Of a stretch of 64,000 bases of DNA, positions 44,789-58,172 are shown piece by piece (positions within the stretch are counted from its first letter, which is position 1; each line of letters opens with the position of its first letter). The stretch comes from Siphonodentalium dalli. Lineage: Eukaryota; Mollusca; Scaphopoda; Gadilida; Siphonodentaliidae. Location: NCBI GenBank assembly GCA_032622095.1, contig CP136061.1:42849797-42913796 (forward strand), in the 5' to 3' direction. A model generated the notes under the pieces. It was not told the origin of the DNA, made no database searches, and worked only from the letters and a program-made list of their open reading frames with translations. A program made the translations under genes and the position numbers.

Positions 44789-45557
44789 TCTGGAAAATAT
44801 AGAAGATAAGTTTTTGACATTTCATAGTATAGTATAATTTTTTTGTTTGAAGCTAATTTGCATAAGCCGATGACAGACTTGCGGAGTGAGATAATATTGT
44901 CTCGCATGATGCACAAATCAAGTTTAAATTTAAATTAAAAGAAATATGTCGATATTTCAAAAGAAAGACCACACTTATATGGATGTGTAACAGCGGCTGG
45001 TATACATAGCAAAACCGTTAACAATTGTAGCACTCCCCAGGTTCTAACCATTAAGTTGGAATTCTCGGAAACACGTTGATGAATTTTATTGTACAAATAT
45101 TTACAATAGTCACATCAGGTGGCCACGGAGAAAGAGCTTGGCTCTCCTAGTATATATCCGCTGAAAAGGACAACGCCCTTAGCCGCCAAATGTCGTGATC
45201 TGACTGGGACACGTGTCGCTTACATCAAACCAGATGGACAATTAATAATCCGCTTTGACAAAGCATTTAACTCTAAAAGTCAATGACCCATAATTATAGG
45301 TCATCCACTCAGAGTTATAATTCCCAGAAGATTAGGACACCGGCATTTCAGCTAAAGACATTGAACTTTCAGCTACGATTAACCCTACTTACATACGTCG
45401 ACGTCGTCTGAAAGTATTACACAATTATGTAATCAAAGTTGAGGTGAAACAACACAACCAATGTCATTATAAACGTTAATAAAACTAATTTCGTCAATAT
45501 TTCTTCGTTTTCTCATTTCATTGTTTCACTGTAGTCTCCTCTTGTGATTGGTTGAGG
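44789..45557. other. No gene; flank of candidate gene and of the satellite
   Basis: The first few hundred bases would hold the promoter of the minus-strand gene if it is real. No TATA box or initiator could be assigned with confidence. Nothing distinctive was seen before the satellite junction. Confidence 0.4.
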
Positions 45558-48500
45558 TTTAATGTCGCTTTCACATACTGAGGCCAGTTTTAATGGTGAA
45601 GGAAATCCGCACTCAGTGATTTAATGTCGCTTTCACATACTAAGGCCAGTTTTAATGGTGAAGGAAATCCGCACTCAGTGATTTAATGTCGCTTTCACAT
45701 ACTAAGGCCAGTTTTAATGGTGAAGGAAATCCGCATTCAGTGATTTAATGTCGCTTTCACATACTAAGGCCAGTTTTAATGGTGAAGGAAATCCGCATTC
45801 AGTGATTTAATGTCGCTTTCACATACTGAGGCCAGTTTTAATGGTGAAGGAAATCCGCACTCAGTGATTTAATGTCGCTTTCACATACTGAGGCCAGTTT
45901 TAATGGTGAAGGAAATCCGCATTCAGTGATTTAATGTCGCTTTCACATACTAAGGCCAGTTTTAATGGTGAAGGAAATCCGCATTCAGTGATTTAACGTC
46001 GCTTTCACAAACTGAGGCCAGTTTTAATGGTGAAGGAAATCCGCATTCAGTGATTTAATGTCGCTTTCACATACTGAGGCCAGTTTTAATGGTGAAGGAA
46101 ATCCGCATTCACTGATTTAATGTCGCTTTCACATACTGAGGCCAGTTTTAATGGTGAAGGAAATCCGCATTCAGTGATTTAATGTCGCTTTCACATACTG
46201 AGGCCAGTTTTAATGGTGAAGGAAATCCGCATTCAGTGATTTAATGTCGCTTTCACATACTAAGGCCAGTTTTAATGGTGAAGGAAATCCGCATTCAGTG
46301 ATTTAATGTCGCTTTCACATACTAAGGGCAGTTTTAATGGTGAAGGAAATCCGCATTCAGTGATTTAATGTCGCTTTCACATACTGAGGCCAGTTTTAAT
46401 GGAGAAGGAAATCCGCATTCAATGATTTAATGTCGCTTTCACATACTAAGGCCAGTTTTAATGGTGAAGGAAATCCGCATTCAGTGATTTAATGTCGCTT
46501 TCACATACTGAGGCCAGTTTTAATGGTGAAGGAAATCCGCATTCAGTGATTTAATGTCGCTTTCACATACTAAGGCCAGTTTTAATGGTGAAGGAAATCC
46601 GCATTCAGTGATTTAATGTCGCTTTCACATACTGAGGCCAGTTTTAATGGTGAAGGAAATCCGCATTCAGTGATTTAATGTCGCTTTCACATACTGAGGC
46701 CAGTTTTAATGGTGAAGGAAATCCGCATTCAGTGATTTAATGTCGCTTTCACATGCTGAGGCCAGTTTTAATGGTGAAGGAAATCCGCATTCAGTGATTT
46801 AATGTCGCTTTCACATACTGAGACCAGTTTTGATGGTGAAGGAAATCCGCATTCAGTGATTTAATGTCGCTTTCACATACTGAGGCCAGTTTTAATGGTG
46901 AAGGAAATCCGCATTCAGTGATTTAATGTCGCATTCACATACTCAGGCCAGTTTTAATGGTGAAGGAAATCCGTATTCAGTGATTTAATGTCGCTTTCAC
47001 ATACTAAGGCCAGTTTTAATGGTGAAGGAAATCCGCATTCAGTGATTTAATGTCGCTTTCACATACTGAGGCCAGTTTTAATGGTGAAGGAAATCCGCAT
47101 TCAGTGATTTAATGTCGCTTTCACATACTGAGGCCAGTTTTGATGGTGAAGGAAATCCGCATTCAGTGATTTAATGTCGCTTTCACATACTGAGGCCAGT
47201 TTTAATGGTGAAGGAAATCCGCATTCAGTGATTTAATGTCGCATTCACATACTCAGGCCAGTTTTAATGGTGAAGGAAATCCGCATTCAGTGATTTAATG
47301 TCGCTTTCACATACTGAGGGCAGTTTTAATGGTGAAGGAAATCCGCATTCAGTGATTTAATGCCGCTTTCACATACTAAGGTCAGTTTTAATGTTGAAGG
47401 AAACCCGCATTCAGTGATTTAATGTCGCTTTCACATACTGAGGCCAGTTTTAATGGTGAAGGAAATCCGCATTCAGTGATATAATGTCGCTTTCACATAC
47501 TAAGGCCAGTTTTAATGGTGAAGGAAATCCGCATTCAGTGATATAATGTCGCTTTCACATACTAAGGCCAGTTTTAATGGTGAAGGAAATCCGCATTCAG
47601 TGATTTAATGTCGCTTTCACATACTGAGGCCAGTTGTAATGGTGAAGGAAATCCGCATTCAGTGATTTAATGTCGCTTTCACATACTAAGGCCAGTTTTA
47701 ATGGTGAAAGAAATCCGCATTCAGTGATTTAATGTCGCTTTCACATACTGAGGCCAGTTTTAATGGTGAAGGAAATCCGCATTCAGTGATTTAATGTCGC
47801 TTTCACATACTGAGGCCAGTTTTAATGGTGAAGGAAATCCGCATTCAGTGATTTAATGTCGCTTTCACATACTGAGGCCAGTTTTAATGGTGAAGGAAAT
47901 CCGCATTCAGTGATTTAATGTCGCTTTCACATACTGAGGCCAGTTTTAATGGTGAAGGAAATCCGCATTCAGTGATTTAATGTCGCTTTCACATACTGAG
48001 GCCAGTTTTAATGGTGAAGGAAATCCGCATTCAGTGATATAATGTCGCTTTCACATACTAAGGCCAGTTTTAATGGTGAAGGAAATCCGCATTCAGTGAT
48101 ATAATGTCGCTTTCACATACTAAGGCCAGTTTTAATGGTGAAGGAAATCCGCATTCAGTGATTTAATGTCGCTTTCACATACTGAGGCCAGTTGTAATGG
48201 TGAAGGAAATCCGCATTCAGTGATTTAATGTCGCTTTCACATACTAAGGCCAGTTTTAATGGTGAAAGAAATCCGCATTCAGTGATTTAATGTCGCTTTC
48301 ACATACTGAGGCCAGTTTTAATGGTGAAGGAAATCCGCATTCAGTGATTTAATGTCGCTTTCACATACTGAGGCCAGTTTAATGGTGAAGGAAATCCGCA
48401 TTCAGTGATTTAATGTCGCTTTCACATACTGAGGCCAGTTTTAATGGTGAAGGAAATCCGCATTCAGTGATTTAATGTCGCTTTCACATACTGAGGCCAG

Positions 48501-48620
48501 TTTTAATGGTGAAGGAAATCCGCATTCAGTGATTTAATATCGCTTTCACATACTAAGGCCAGTTTTAATGGTGAAGGAAATCCGCATTCAGTGATTTAAT
48601 GTCGCTTTCACATACTGAGG

Positions 48621-51600
48621 CCATAATTTAATGGTGAAGGAAATCCGCACTCAGTGATTTAATGTCGCTATCACATACTGAGGCCAGTTTTAATGGTGAA
48701 GGAAATCCGCATTCAGTGATTTAATGTCGCTTTCACATACTGATGCCAGTTTTAATTGTGAATGAAATCCGCATTCAGTGATTTAATGTCGCTTTCACAT
48801 AATGAGGCCAATTTTTAATGGTGAAAGAAATCCGCATTCAGTGATGTAATGTCGCTTTCACATACTAAGGCCAGTTTTAATGGTGAAGGAAATCCGCATT
48901 CAGTGATTTAATGTCGCTTTCACATACTGAGGCCAGTTTTAATGGTGAAGGAAATCCGCATTCAGTGATGTAATGTCGCTTTCACATACTCAGGTCAGTT
49001 TTAATGGTGAAGGGAATCCGCATTCAGTGATTTAATGTCGCTTTCACATACTGAGGCCAGTTTTAATGGTGAAGGAAATCCGCATTCAGTGATTTAATGT
49101 CGCTTTCACATACTAATGCCAGTTTTAATGGTGAAGGAAATCCGCATTCAGTGATTTAATGTCGCTTTCACATACTAAGCCCAGTTTTAATGGTGAAGGA
49201 AATCCGCATTCGGTGATTTAATGTCGCTTTCACATACTGAGGCCCGTTTTAATGGTGAATGAAATCCGCATTCAGTGATTTAATGTCGCTTTCACATACT
49301 GAGGCCAATTTTAATGGTGAATGAAATCCGCATTCAGTGATTTAATGTCGCTTTCACATACTGAGGCCAGTTTTAATGGTGAAGGAAATCCGCATTCCGT
49401 GATTTAATGTCGCTTTCACATACTGAGGCCAGTTTTAATGGTGAAGGAAATCCGCATTCAGTGATTTAATGTCGCTTTCACATACTGAGGCCAGTTTTAA
49501 TGGTGAAGGAAATCCGCATTCAGTGATTTAATGTCGCTTTCACATACTCAGGGCAGTTTTAATGGTGAAGGAAATCCGCATACAGTGATTTAATGTCGCT
49601 TTCACATACTGAGGCCAGTTTTAATGGTGAAGGAAATCCGCATTCAGTGATTTAATGTCGCTTTCACATACTAAGGCCAGTTTTAATGGTGAAGGAAATC
49701 CGCATTCAGTGATTTAATGTCGCTTTCACATACTGAGGCCAGTTTTAATGGTAAGGGAAATCCGCATTCAGTGATTTAATGTCGCTTTCACATACTGAGG
49801 CCAGTTTTAATGGTGAAGGAAATCCGCATTCAGTGATTTAATGTCGCTTTCACATACTGAGGCCAGTTTTAATGGTGAAGGAAATCCGCATTCAGTGATT
49901 TAATGTCGCTTTCACATACTGAGGCCAGTTTTAATGGTGAAGGAAATCCGCATTCAGTGATTTAATGTCGCTTTCACATACTAAGGCCAGTTTTAATGGT
50001 GAAGGAAATCCGCATTCAGTGATTTAATGTCGCTTTCAGATACTAAGGCCAGTTTTAATGGTGAAGGAAATCCGCATTCAGTGATTTAATGTCGCTTTCA
50101 CATACTAAGGCCAGTTTTAATGGTGAAGGAAATCCGCATTCAGTGATTTAATGTCGCTTTCACATACTGAGGCCAGTTTTAATGGTGAAGGAAATCCGCA
50201 TTCAGTGATTTAATGTCGCTTTCACATACTGAGGCCAGTTTTAATGGTGAAGGAAATCCGCATTCAGTGATTTAATGTCGCTTTCACATACTGAGGCCAG
50301 TTTTAATGGTGAAGGAAATCCGCATTCAGTGATTTAATGTCGCATTCACATACTCAGGCCAGTTTTAATGGTGAAGGAAATCCGCATTCAGTGATTTAAT
50401 GTCGCTTTCACATACTGAGGCCAGTTTTAATGGTGAAGGAAATCCGCATTCAGTGATTTAATGCCGCTTTCACATACTAAGGCCAGTTTTAATGTTGAAG
50501 GAAACCCGCATTCAGTGATTTAATGTCGCTTTCACATACTGAGGCCAGTTTTAATGGTGAAGGAAATCCGCATTCAGTGATATAATGTCGCTTTCACATA
50601 CTAAGGCCAGTTTTAATGGTGAAGGAAATCCGCATTCAGTGATATAATGTCGCTTTCACATACTAAGGCCAGTTTTAATGGTGAAGGAAATCCGCATTCA
50701 GTGATTTAATGTCGCTTTCACATACTCAGGTCAGTTTTAATGGTGAAGGAAATCCGCATTCAGTGATTTAATGTCGCTTTCACATACTGAGGCCAGTTTT
50801 AATGGTGAAGGAAATCCGCATTCAGTGATTTAATGTCGCTTTCACATACTAAGGCCAGTTTTAATGGTGAAGGAAATCCGCATTCAGTGATTTAATGTCG
50901 CTTTCACATACTAAGGCCAGTTTTAATGGTGAAGGAAATCCGCATTCGGTGATTTAATGTCGCTTTCACATACTGCGGCCCGTTTTAATGGTGAATGAAA
51001 TCCGCATTCAGTGATTTAATGTCGCTTTCACATACTGAGGCCAATTTTAATGGTGAATGAAATCCGCATTCAGTGATTTAATGTCGCTTTCACATACTGA
51101 GGCCAGTTTTAATGGTGAAGGAAATCCGCATTCAGTGATTTAATGTCGCTTTCACATACTGAGGCCAGTTTTAATGGTGAAGGAAATCCGCATTCAGTGA
51201 TTTAATGTCGCTTTCACATACTGAGGCCAGTTTTAATGGTGAAGGAAATCCGCATTCAGTGATTTAATGTCGCTTTCACATACTGAGGCCAGTTTTAATG
51301 GTGAAGGAAATCCGCATTCAGTGATTTAATGTCGCTTTCACATACTGAGGCCAGTTTAATGGTGAAGGAAATCCGCATTCAGTGATTTAATGTCGCTTTC
51401 ACATACTGAGGCCAGTTTTAATGGTGAAGGAAATCCGCACTCAGTGATTTAATGTCGCTATCTCATACTGAGGCCAGTTTTAATGGTGAAGGAAATCCGC
51501 ATTCAGTGATTTAATGTCGCTTTCACATACTGAGGCCAGTTTTAATGGTGAAGGAAATCCGCATTAAGTGATTTAATGTCGCTTTCACATACTGAGGCCA

Positions 51601-51720
51601 GTTTTAATGGTGAAGGAAATCCGCATTCAGTGATTTAATGTCGCTTTCACATACTGAGGCCAGTTTTAATGGTGAAGGAAATCCGCATTCAGTGATTTAA
51701 TGTCGCTTTCACATACTAAG
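48621..51720. repeat. Satellite block 1 (duplicated segment within the array)
   Basis: A ~3.1-kb run of monomers with a distinctive variant order: ccataattt (48621), cgctatcac, tgatgcc with aattgtgaatg, ataatgagg, gatgtaatg, taatgcc, taagccc, cggtgatt, gtaaggg (49751), cagatac (50029), atgccgc (50462), gatataatg twice, tgcggcccg (50974) and ccagtttaatgg (51352). The same order recurs at 51970 and at 60963. Confidence 0.85.
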
Positions 51721-51969
51721 GCCAGTTTTAATGTTGAAGGAAATCCGCATTCAGTGATTTAATGTCGCTTTCACATACTGAGGCCAGTTTTAATGGTGAA
51801 GGAAATCCGCATTCAGTGATTTAATGTCGCTTTCACATACTGAGGCCAGTTTTAATGGTGAAGGAAATCCGCATTCAGTGATTTAATATCGCTTTCACAT
51901 ACTAAGGCCAGTTTTAATGGTGAAGGAAATCCGCATTCAGTGATTTAATGTCGCTTTCACATACTGAGG

Positions 51970-54330
51970 CCATAATTTAATGGTGAAGGAAATCCGCATT
52001 CAGTGATTTAATGTCGCTATCACATACTGAGGCCAGTTTTAATGGTGAAGGAAATCCGCATTCAGTGATTTAATGTCGCTTTCACATACTGATGCCAGTT
52101 TTAATTGTGAATGAAATCCGCATTCAGTGATTTAATGTCGCTTTCACATAATGAGGCCAGTTTTTAATGGTGAAAGAAATCCGCATTCAGTGATGTAATG
52201 TCGCTTTCACATACTAAGGCCAGTTTTAATGGTGAAGGAAATCCGCATTCAGTGATTTAATGTCGCTTTCACATACTGAGGCCAGTTTTAATGGTGAAGG
52301 AAATCCGCATTCAGTGATTTAATGTCGCTTTCACATACTCAGGTCAGTTTTAATGGTGAAGGGAATCCGCATTCAGTGATTTAATGTCGCTTTCACATAC
52401 TGAGGCCAGTTTTAATGGTGAAGGAAATCCGCATTCAGTGATTTAATGTCGCTTTCACATACTAATGCCAGTTTTAATGGTGAAGGAAATCCGCATTCAG
52501 TGATTTAATGTCGCTTTCACATACTAAGCCCAGTTTTAATGGTGAAGGAAATCCGCATTCGGTGATTTAATGTCGCTTTCACATACTGAGGCCCGTTTTA
52601 ATGGTGAATGAAATCCGCATTCAGTGATTTAATGTCGCTTTCACATACTGAGGCCAATTTTAATGGTGAATGAAATCCGCATTCAGTGATTTAATGTCGC
52701 TTTCACATACTGAGGCCAGTTTTAATGGTGAAGGAAATCCGCATTCCGTGATTTAATGTCGCTTTCACATACTGAGGCCAGTTTTAATGGTGAAGGAAAT
52801 CCGCATTCAGTGATTTAATGTCGCTTTCACATACTGAGGCCAGTTTTAATGGTGAAGGAAATCCGCATTCAGTGATTTAATGTCGCTTTCACATACTCAG
52901 GGCAGTTTTAATGGTGAAGGAAATCCGCACACAGTGATTTAATGTCGCTTTCACATACTGAGGCCAGTTTTAATGGTGAAGGAAATCCGCATTCAGTGAT
53001 TTAATGTCGCTTTCACATACTAAGGCCAGTTTTAATGGTGAAGGAAATCCGCATTCAGTGATTTAATGTCGCTTTCACATACTGAGGCCAGTTTTAATGG
53101 TAAGGGAAATCCGCATTCAGTGATTTAATGTCGCTTTCACATACTGAGGCCAGTTTTAATGGTGAAGGAAATCCGCATTCAGTGATTTAATGTCGCTTTC
53201 ACATACTGAGGCCAGTTTTAATGGTGAAGGAAATCCGCATTCAGTGATATAATGTCGCTTTCACATACTAAGGCCAGTTTTAATGGTGAAGGAAATCCGC
53301 ATTCAGTGATATAATGTCGCTTTCACATACTAAGGCCAGTTTTAATGGTGAAGGAAATCCGCATTCAGTGATTTAATGTCGCTTTCACATACTCAGGTCA
53401 GTTTTAATGGTGAAGGAAATCCGCATTCAGTGATTTAATGTCGCTTTCACATACTGAGGCCAGTTTTAATGGTGAAGGAAATCCGCATTCAGTGATTTAA
53501 TGTCGCTTTCACATACTAAGGCCAGTTTTAATGGTGAAGGAAATCCGCATTCAGTGATTTAATGTCGCTTTCACATACTAAGGCCAGTTTTAATGGTGAA
53601 GGAAATCCGCATTCGGTGATTTAATGTCGCTTTCACATACTGCGGCCCGTTTTAATGGTGAATGAAATCCGCATTCAGTGATTTAATGTCGCTTTCACAT
53701 ACTGAGGCCAATTTTAATGGTGAATGAAATCCGCATTCAGTGATTTAATGTCGCTTTCACATACTGAGGCCAGTTTTAATGGTGAAGGAAATCCGCATTC
53801 AGTGATTTAATGTCGCTTTCACATACTGAGGCCAGTTTTAATGGTGAAGGAAATCCGCATTCAGTGATTTAATGTCGCTTTCACATACTGAGGCCAGTTT
53901 TAATGGTGAAGGAAATCCGCATTCAGTGATTTAATGTCGCTTTCACATACTGAGGCCAGTTTTAATGGTGAAGGAAATCCGCATTCAGTGATTTAATGTC
54001 GCTTTCACATACTGAGGCCAGTTGAATGGTGAAGGAAATCCGCATTCAGTGATTTAATGTCGCTTTCACATACTGAGGCCAGTTTTAATGGTGAAGGAAA
54101 TCCGCACTCAGTGATTTAATGTCGCTATCTCATACTGAGGCCAGTTTTAATGGTGAAGGAAATCCGCATTCAGTGATTTAATGTCGCTTTCACATACTGA
54201 GGCCAGTTTTAATGGTGAAGGAAATCCGCATTAAGTGATTTAATGTCGCTTTCACATACTGAGGCCAGTTTTAATGGTGAAGGAAATCCGCATTCAGTGA
54301 TTTAATGTCGCTTTCACATACTGAGGCCAG
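51970..54330. repeat. Satellite block 2, with an 11-unit deletion
   Basis: The copy of block 1 displaced by 3349 bp (ccataattt 48621 to 51970; gtaaggg 49751 to 53100). Between gtaaggg and the first gatataatg, block 1 has 828 bp but this copy has about 146 bp, a loss of 682 bp or exactly 11 monomers. Confidence 0.8.
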
Positions 54331-54492
54331 TTTTAATGGTGAAGGAAATCCGCATTCAGTGATTTAATGTCGCTTTCACATACTAAGGCCAGTTTTAATG
54401 GTGAAGGAAATCCGCATTCAGTGATTTAATGTCGCTTTCACATACTAAGGCCAGTTTTAATGGTGAAGGAAATCCGCATTCAGTGATTTAAT

Positions 54493-57400
54493 GTCAGTTT
54501 CACATACTGAGGCCAGTTTTAATGGTGAAGGAAATCCGCATTCAGTGATTTAATGTCGCTTTCACATACTAAGGCCAGTTTTAATGGTGAAGGAAATCCG
54601 CATTCAGTGATTTAATGTCGCTTTCACATACTGAGGCCAGTTTTAATGGTGAAGGAAATCCGCATTCAGTGATTTAATGTCGCTTTCACATACTGGGGCC
54701 AGTTTTAATGGTGAAGGAAATCCGCATTCAGTGATTTAATGTCGCTTTAACATACTAAGGCCAGTTTTAATGTTGAAGGAAATCCGCATTCAGTGATTTA
54801 ATGTCGCTTTCACATACTGAGGCCAGTTTTAATGGTGAAGGAAATCCGCATTCAGTGATTTAATGTCGCTTTCACACACTGAGGCCAGTTTTAATGGTGA
54901 AGGAAATCCGCATTCAGTGATTTAATGTCGCTTTCACATACTAAGGCCAGTTTTAATGGTGAAGGAAATCCGCATTCAGTGATTTAATGTCGCTATCTCA
55001 TATTGAGGCCAGTTTTAATGGTGAAGGAAATCCGCATTCAGTGATTTAATGTCGCTTTCACATACTGAGGCCAGTTTTAATGGTGAAGGAAATCCGCATT
55101 CAGTGATTTAATGTCGCTTTCACATACTGAGGCCAGTTTTAATGGTGAAGGAAATCCGCATTCAGTGATTTAATGTCGCTTTCACATACTGAGGCCAGTT
55201 TTAATGGTGAAGGAAATCCGCATTCAGTGATTTAATGTCGCTTTCACATACTAAGGCCAGTTTTAATGGTGAAGGAAATCCGCATTCAGTGATTTAATGT
55301 CGCTTTCACATACTAAGGCCAGTTTTAATGGTGAAGGAAATCCGCATTCAGTGATTTAATGTCAGTTTCACATACTGAGGCCAGTTTTAATGGTGAAGGA
55401 AATCCGCATTCAGTGATTTAATGTCGCTTTCACATACTAAGGCCAGTTTTAATGGTGAAGGAAATCCGCATTCAGTGATTTAATGTCGCTTTCACATACT
55501 GAGGCCAGTTTTAATGGTGAAGGAAATCCGCATTCAGTGATTTAATGTCGCTTTCACATACTGGGGCCAGTTTTAATGGTGAAGGAAATCCGCATTCAGT
55601 GATTTAATGTCGCTTTAACATACTAAGGCCAGTTTTAATGTTGAAGGAAATCCGCATTCAGTGATTTAATGTCGCTTTCACATACTGAGGCCAGTTTTAA
55701 TGGTGAAGGAAATCCGCATTCAGTGATTTAATGTCGCTTTCACATACTGAGGCCAGTTTTAATGGTGAAGGAAATCCGCATTCAGTGATTTAATGTCGCT
55801 TTCACATACTAAGGCCTGTTTTAATGGTGAAGGAAATCCGCATTCAGTGATTTAATGTCGCTTTCAGATACTAAGGCCAGTTTTAATGGTGAAGGAAATC
55901 CGCATTCAGTGATTTAATGTCGCTTTCACATACTAAGGCCTGTTTTATTGGTGAAGGAAATCCGCATTCAGTGATTTAATGTCGCTTTCACATACTGAGG
56001 CCAGTTTTAATGGTGAAGGAAATCCGCATTCAGTGATTTAATGTCGCTTTCACATACTGAGGCCAGTTTTAATGGTGAAGGAAATCCGCATTCAGTGATT
56101 TAATGTCGCTTTCACATACTAAGGCCAGTTTTAATGGTGAAGGAAATCCGCATTCAGTGATTTAATGTCGCTTTCACATTCTGAGGCCATAATTTAATGG
56201 TGAAGGAAATCCGCATTCAGTGATTTAATGTCGCTATCACATACTGAGGCCAGTTTTAATGGTGAAGGAAATCCGCATTCAGTGATTTAATGTCGCTTTC
56301 ACATACTGAGGCCAGTTTTAATGGTGAATGAAATCCTCATTCAGTGATTTAATGTCGCTTTCACATACTGAGGCCAGTTTTAATGGTGAAGGAAATCCGC
56401 ATTCAGTGATGTAATGTCGCTTTCACATACTAAGGCCAGTTTTAATGGTGAAGGAAATCCGCATTCAGTGATTTAATGTCGCTTTCACATACTGAGGCCA
56501 GTTTTAATGGTAAAGGAAATCCGCATTCAGTGATTTAATGTCGCTTTCACATACTCAGGTCAGTTTTAATGGTGAAGGAAATCCGCATTCAGTGATTTAA
56601 TGTCGCTTTCACATACTGAGGCCAGTTTTAATGGTGAAGGAAATCCGCATTCAGTGATTTAATGTCGCTTTCACATACTGGGGCCAGTTTTAATGGTGAA
56701 GGAAATCCGCATTCAGTGATTTAATGTCGCTTTAACATACTAAGGCCAGTTTTAATGTTGAAGGAAATCCGCATTCAGTGATTTAATGTCGCTTTCACAT
56801 ACTGATGCCAGTTTTAATGGTGAAGGAAATCCGCATTCAGTGATTTAATGTCGCTTTCACACACTGAGGCCAGTTTTAATGGTGAAGGAAATCCGCATTC
56901 AGTGATTTAATGTCGCTTTCACATACTAAGGCCAGTTTTAATGGTGAAGGAAATCCGCATTCAGTGATTTAATGTCGCTATCTCATACTGAGGCCAGTTT
57001 TAATGGTGAAGGAAATCCGCATTCAGTGATTTAATGTCGCTTTCACATACTGAGGCCAGTTTTAATGGTGAAGGAAATCCGCATTCAGTGATTTAATGTC
57101 GCTTTCACATACTGAGGCCAGTTTTAATGGTGAAGGAAATCCGCATTCAGTGATTTAATGTCGCTTTCACATACTGAGGCCAGTTTTAATGGTGAAGGAA
57201 ATCCGCATTCAGTGATTTAATGTCGCTTTCACATACTAAGGCCAGTTTTAATGGTGAAGGAAATCCGCATTCAGTCATTTAATGTCGCTTTCACATACTA
57301 AGGCCAGTTTTAATGGTGAAGGAAATCCGCATTCAGTGATTTAATGTCAGTTTCACATACTGAGGCCAGTTTTAATGGTGAAGGAAATCCGCATTCAGTG

Positions 57401-58172
57401 ATTTAATGTCGCTTTCACATACTAAGGCCAGTTTTAATGGTGAAGGAAATCCGCATTCAGTGATTTAATGTCGCTTTCACATACTGAGGCCAGTTTTAAT
57501 GGTGAAGGAAATCCGCATTCAGTGATTTAATGTCGCTTTCACATACTGGGGCCAGTTTTAATGGTGAAGGAAATCCGCATTCAGTGATTTAATGTCGCTT
57601 TAACATACTAAGGCCAGTTTTAATGTTGAAGGAAATCCGCATTCAGTGATTTAATGTCGCTTTCACATACTGAGGCCAGTTTTAATGGTGAAGGAAATCC
57701 GCATTCAGTGATTTAATGTCGCTTTCACATACTGAGGCCAGTTTTAATGGTGAAGGAAATCCGCATTCAGTGATTTAATGTCGCTTTCACATACTAAGGC
57801 CTGTTTTAATGGTGAAGGAAATCCGCATTCAGTGATTTAATGTCGCTTTCAGATACTAAGGCCAGTTTTAATGGTGAAGGAAATCCGCATTCAGTGATTT
57901 AATGTCGCTTTCACATACTAAGGCCAGTTTTATTGGTGAAGGAAATCCGCATTCAGTGATTTAATGTCGCTTTCACATACTGAGGCCAGTTTTAATGGTG
58001 AAGGAAATCCGCATTCAGTGATTTAATGTCGCTTTCACATACTGAGGCCAGTTTTAATGGTGAAGGAAATCCGCATTCAGTGATTTAATGTCGCTTTCAC
58101 ATACTAAGGCCAGTTTTAATGGTGAAGGAAATCCGCATTCAGTGATTTAATGTCGCTTTCACATTCTGAGGC
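54493..58172. repeat. Satellite segment with nested 868-bp and 1985-bp duplications
   Basis: The variant gtcagtttcac occurs at 54493, 55361 and 57346. The variant gtcgctttaac occurs at 54741, 55609, 56726 and 57594. Differences are 868 bp (14 monomers) and 1985 bp (32 monomers plus the one-base insertion in ccataattt). The ccataattt marker itself occurs at 56187 and 58172, again 1985 apart. Confidence 0.85.
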
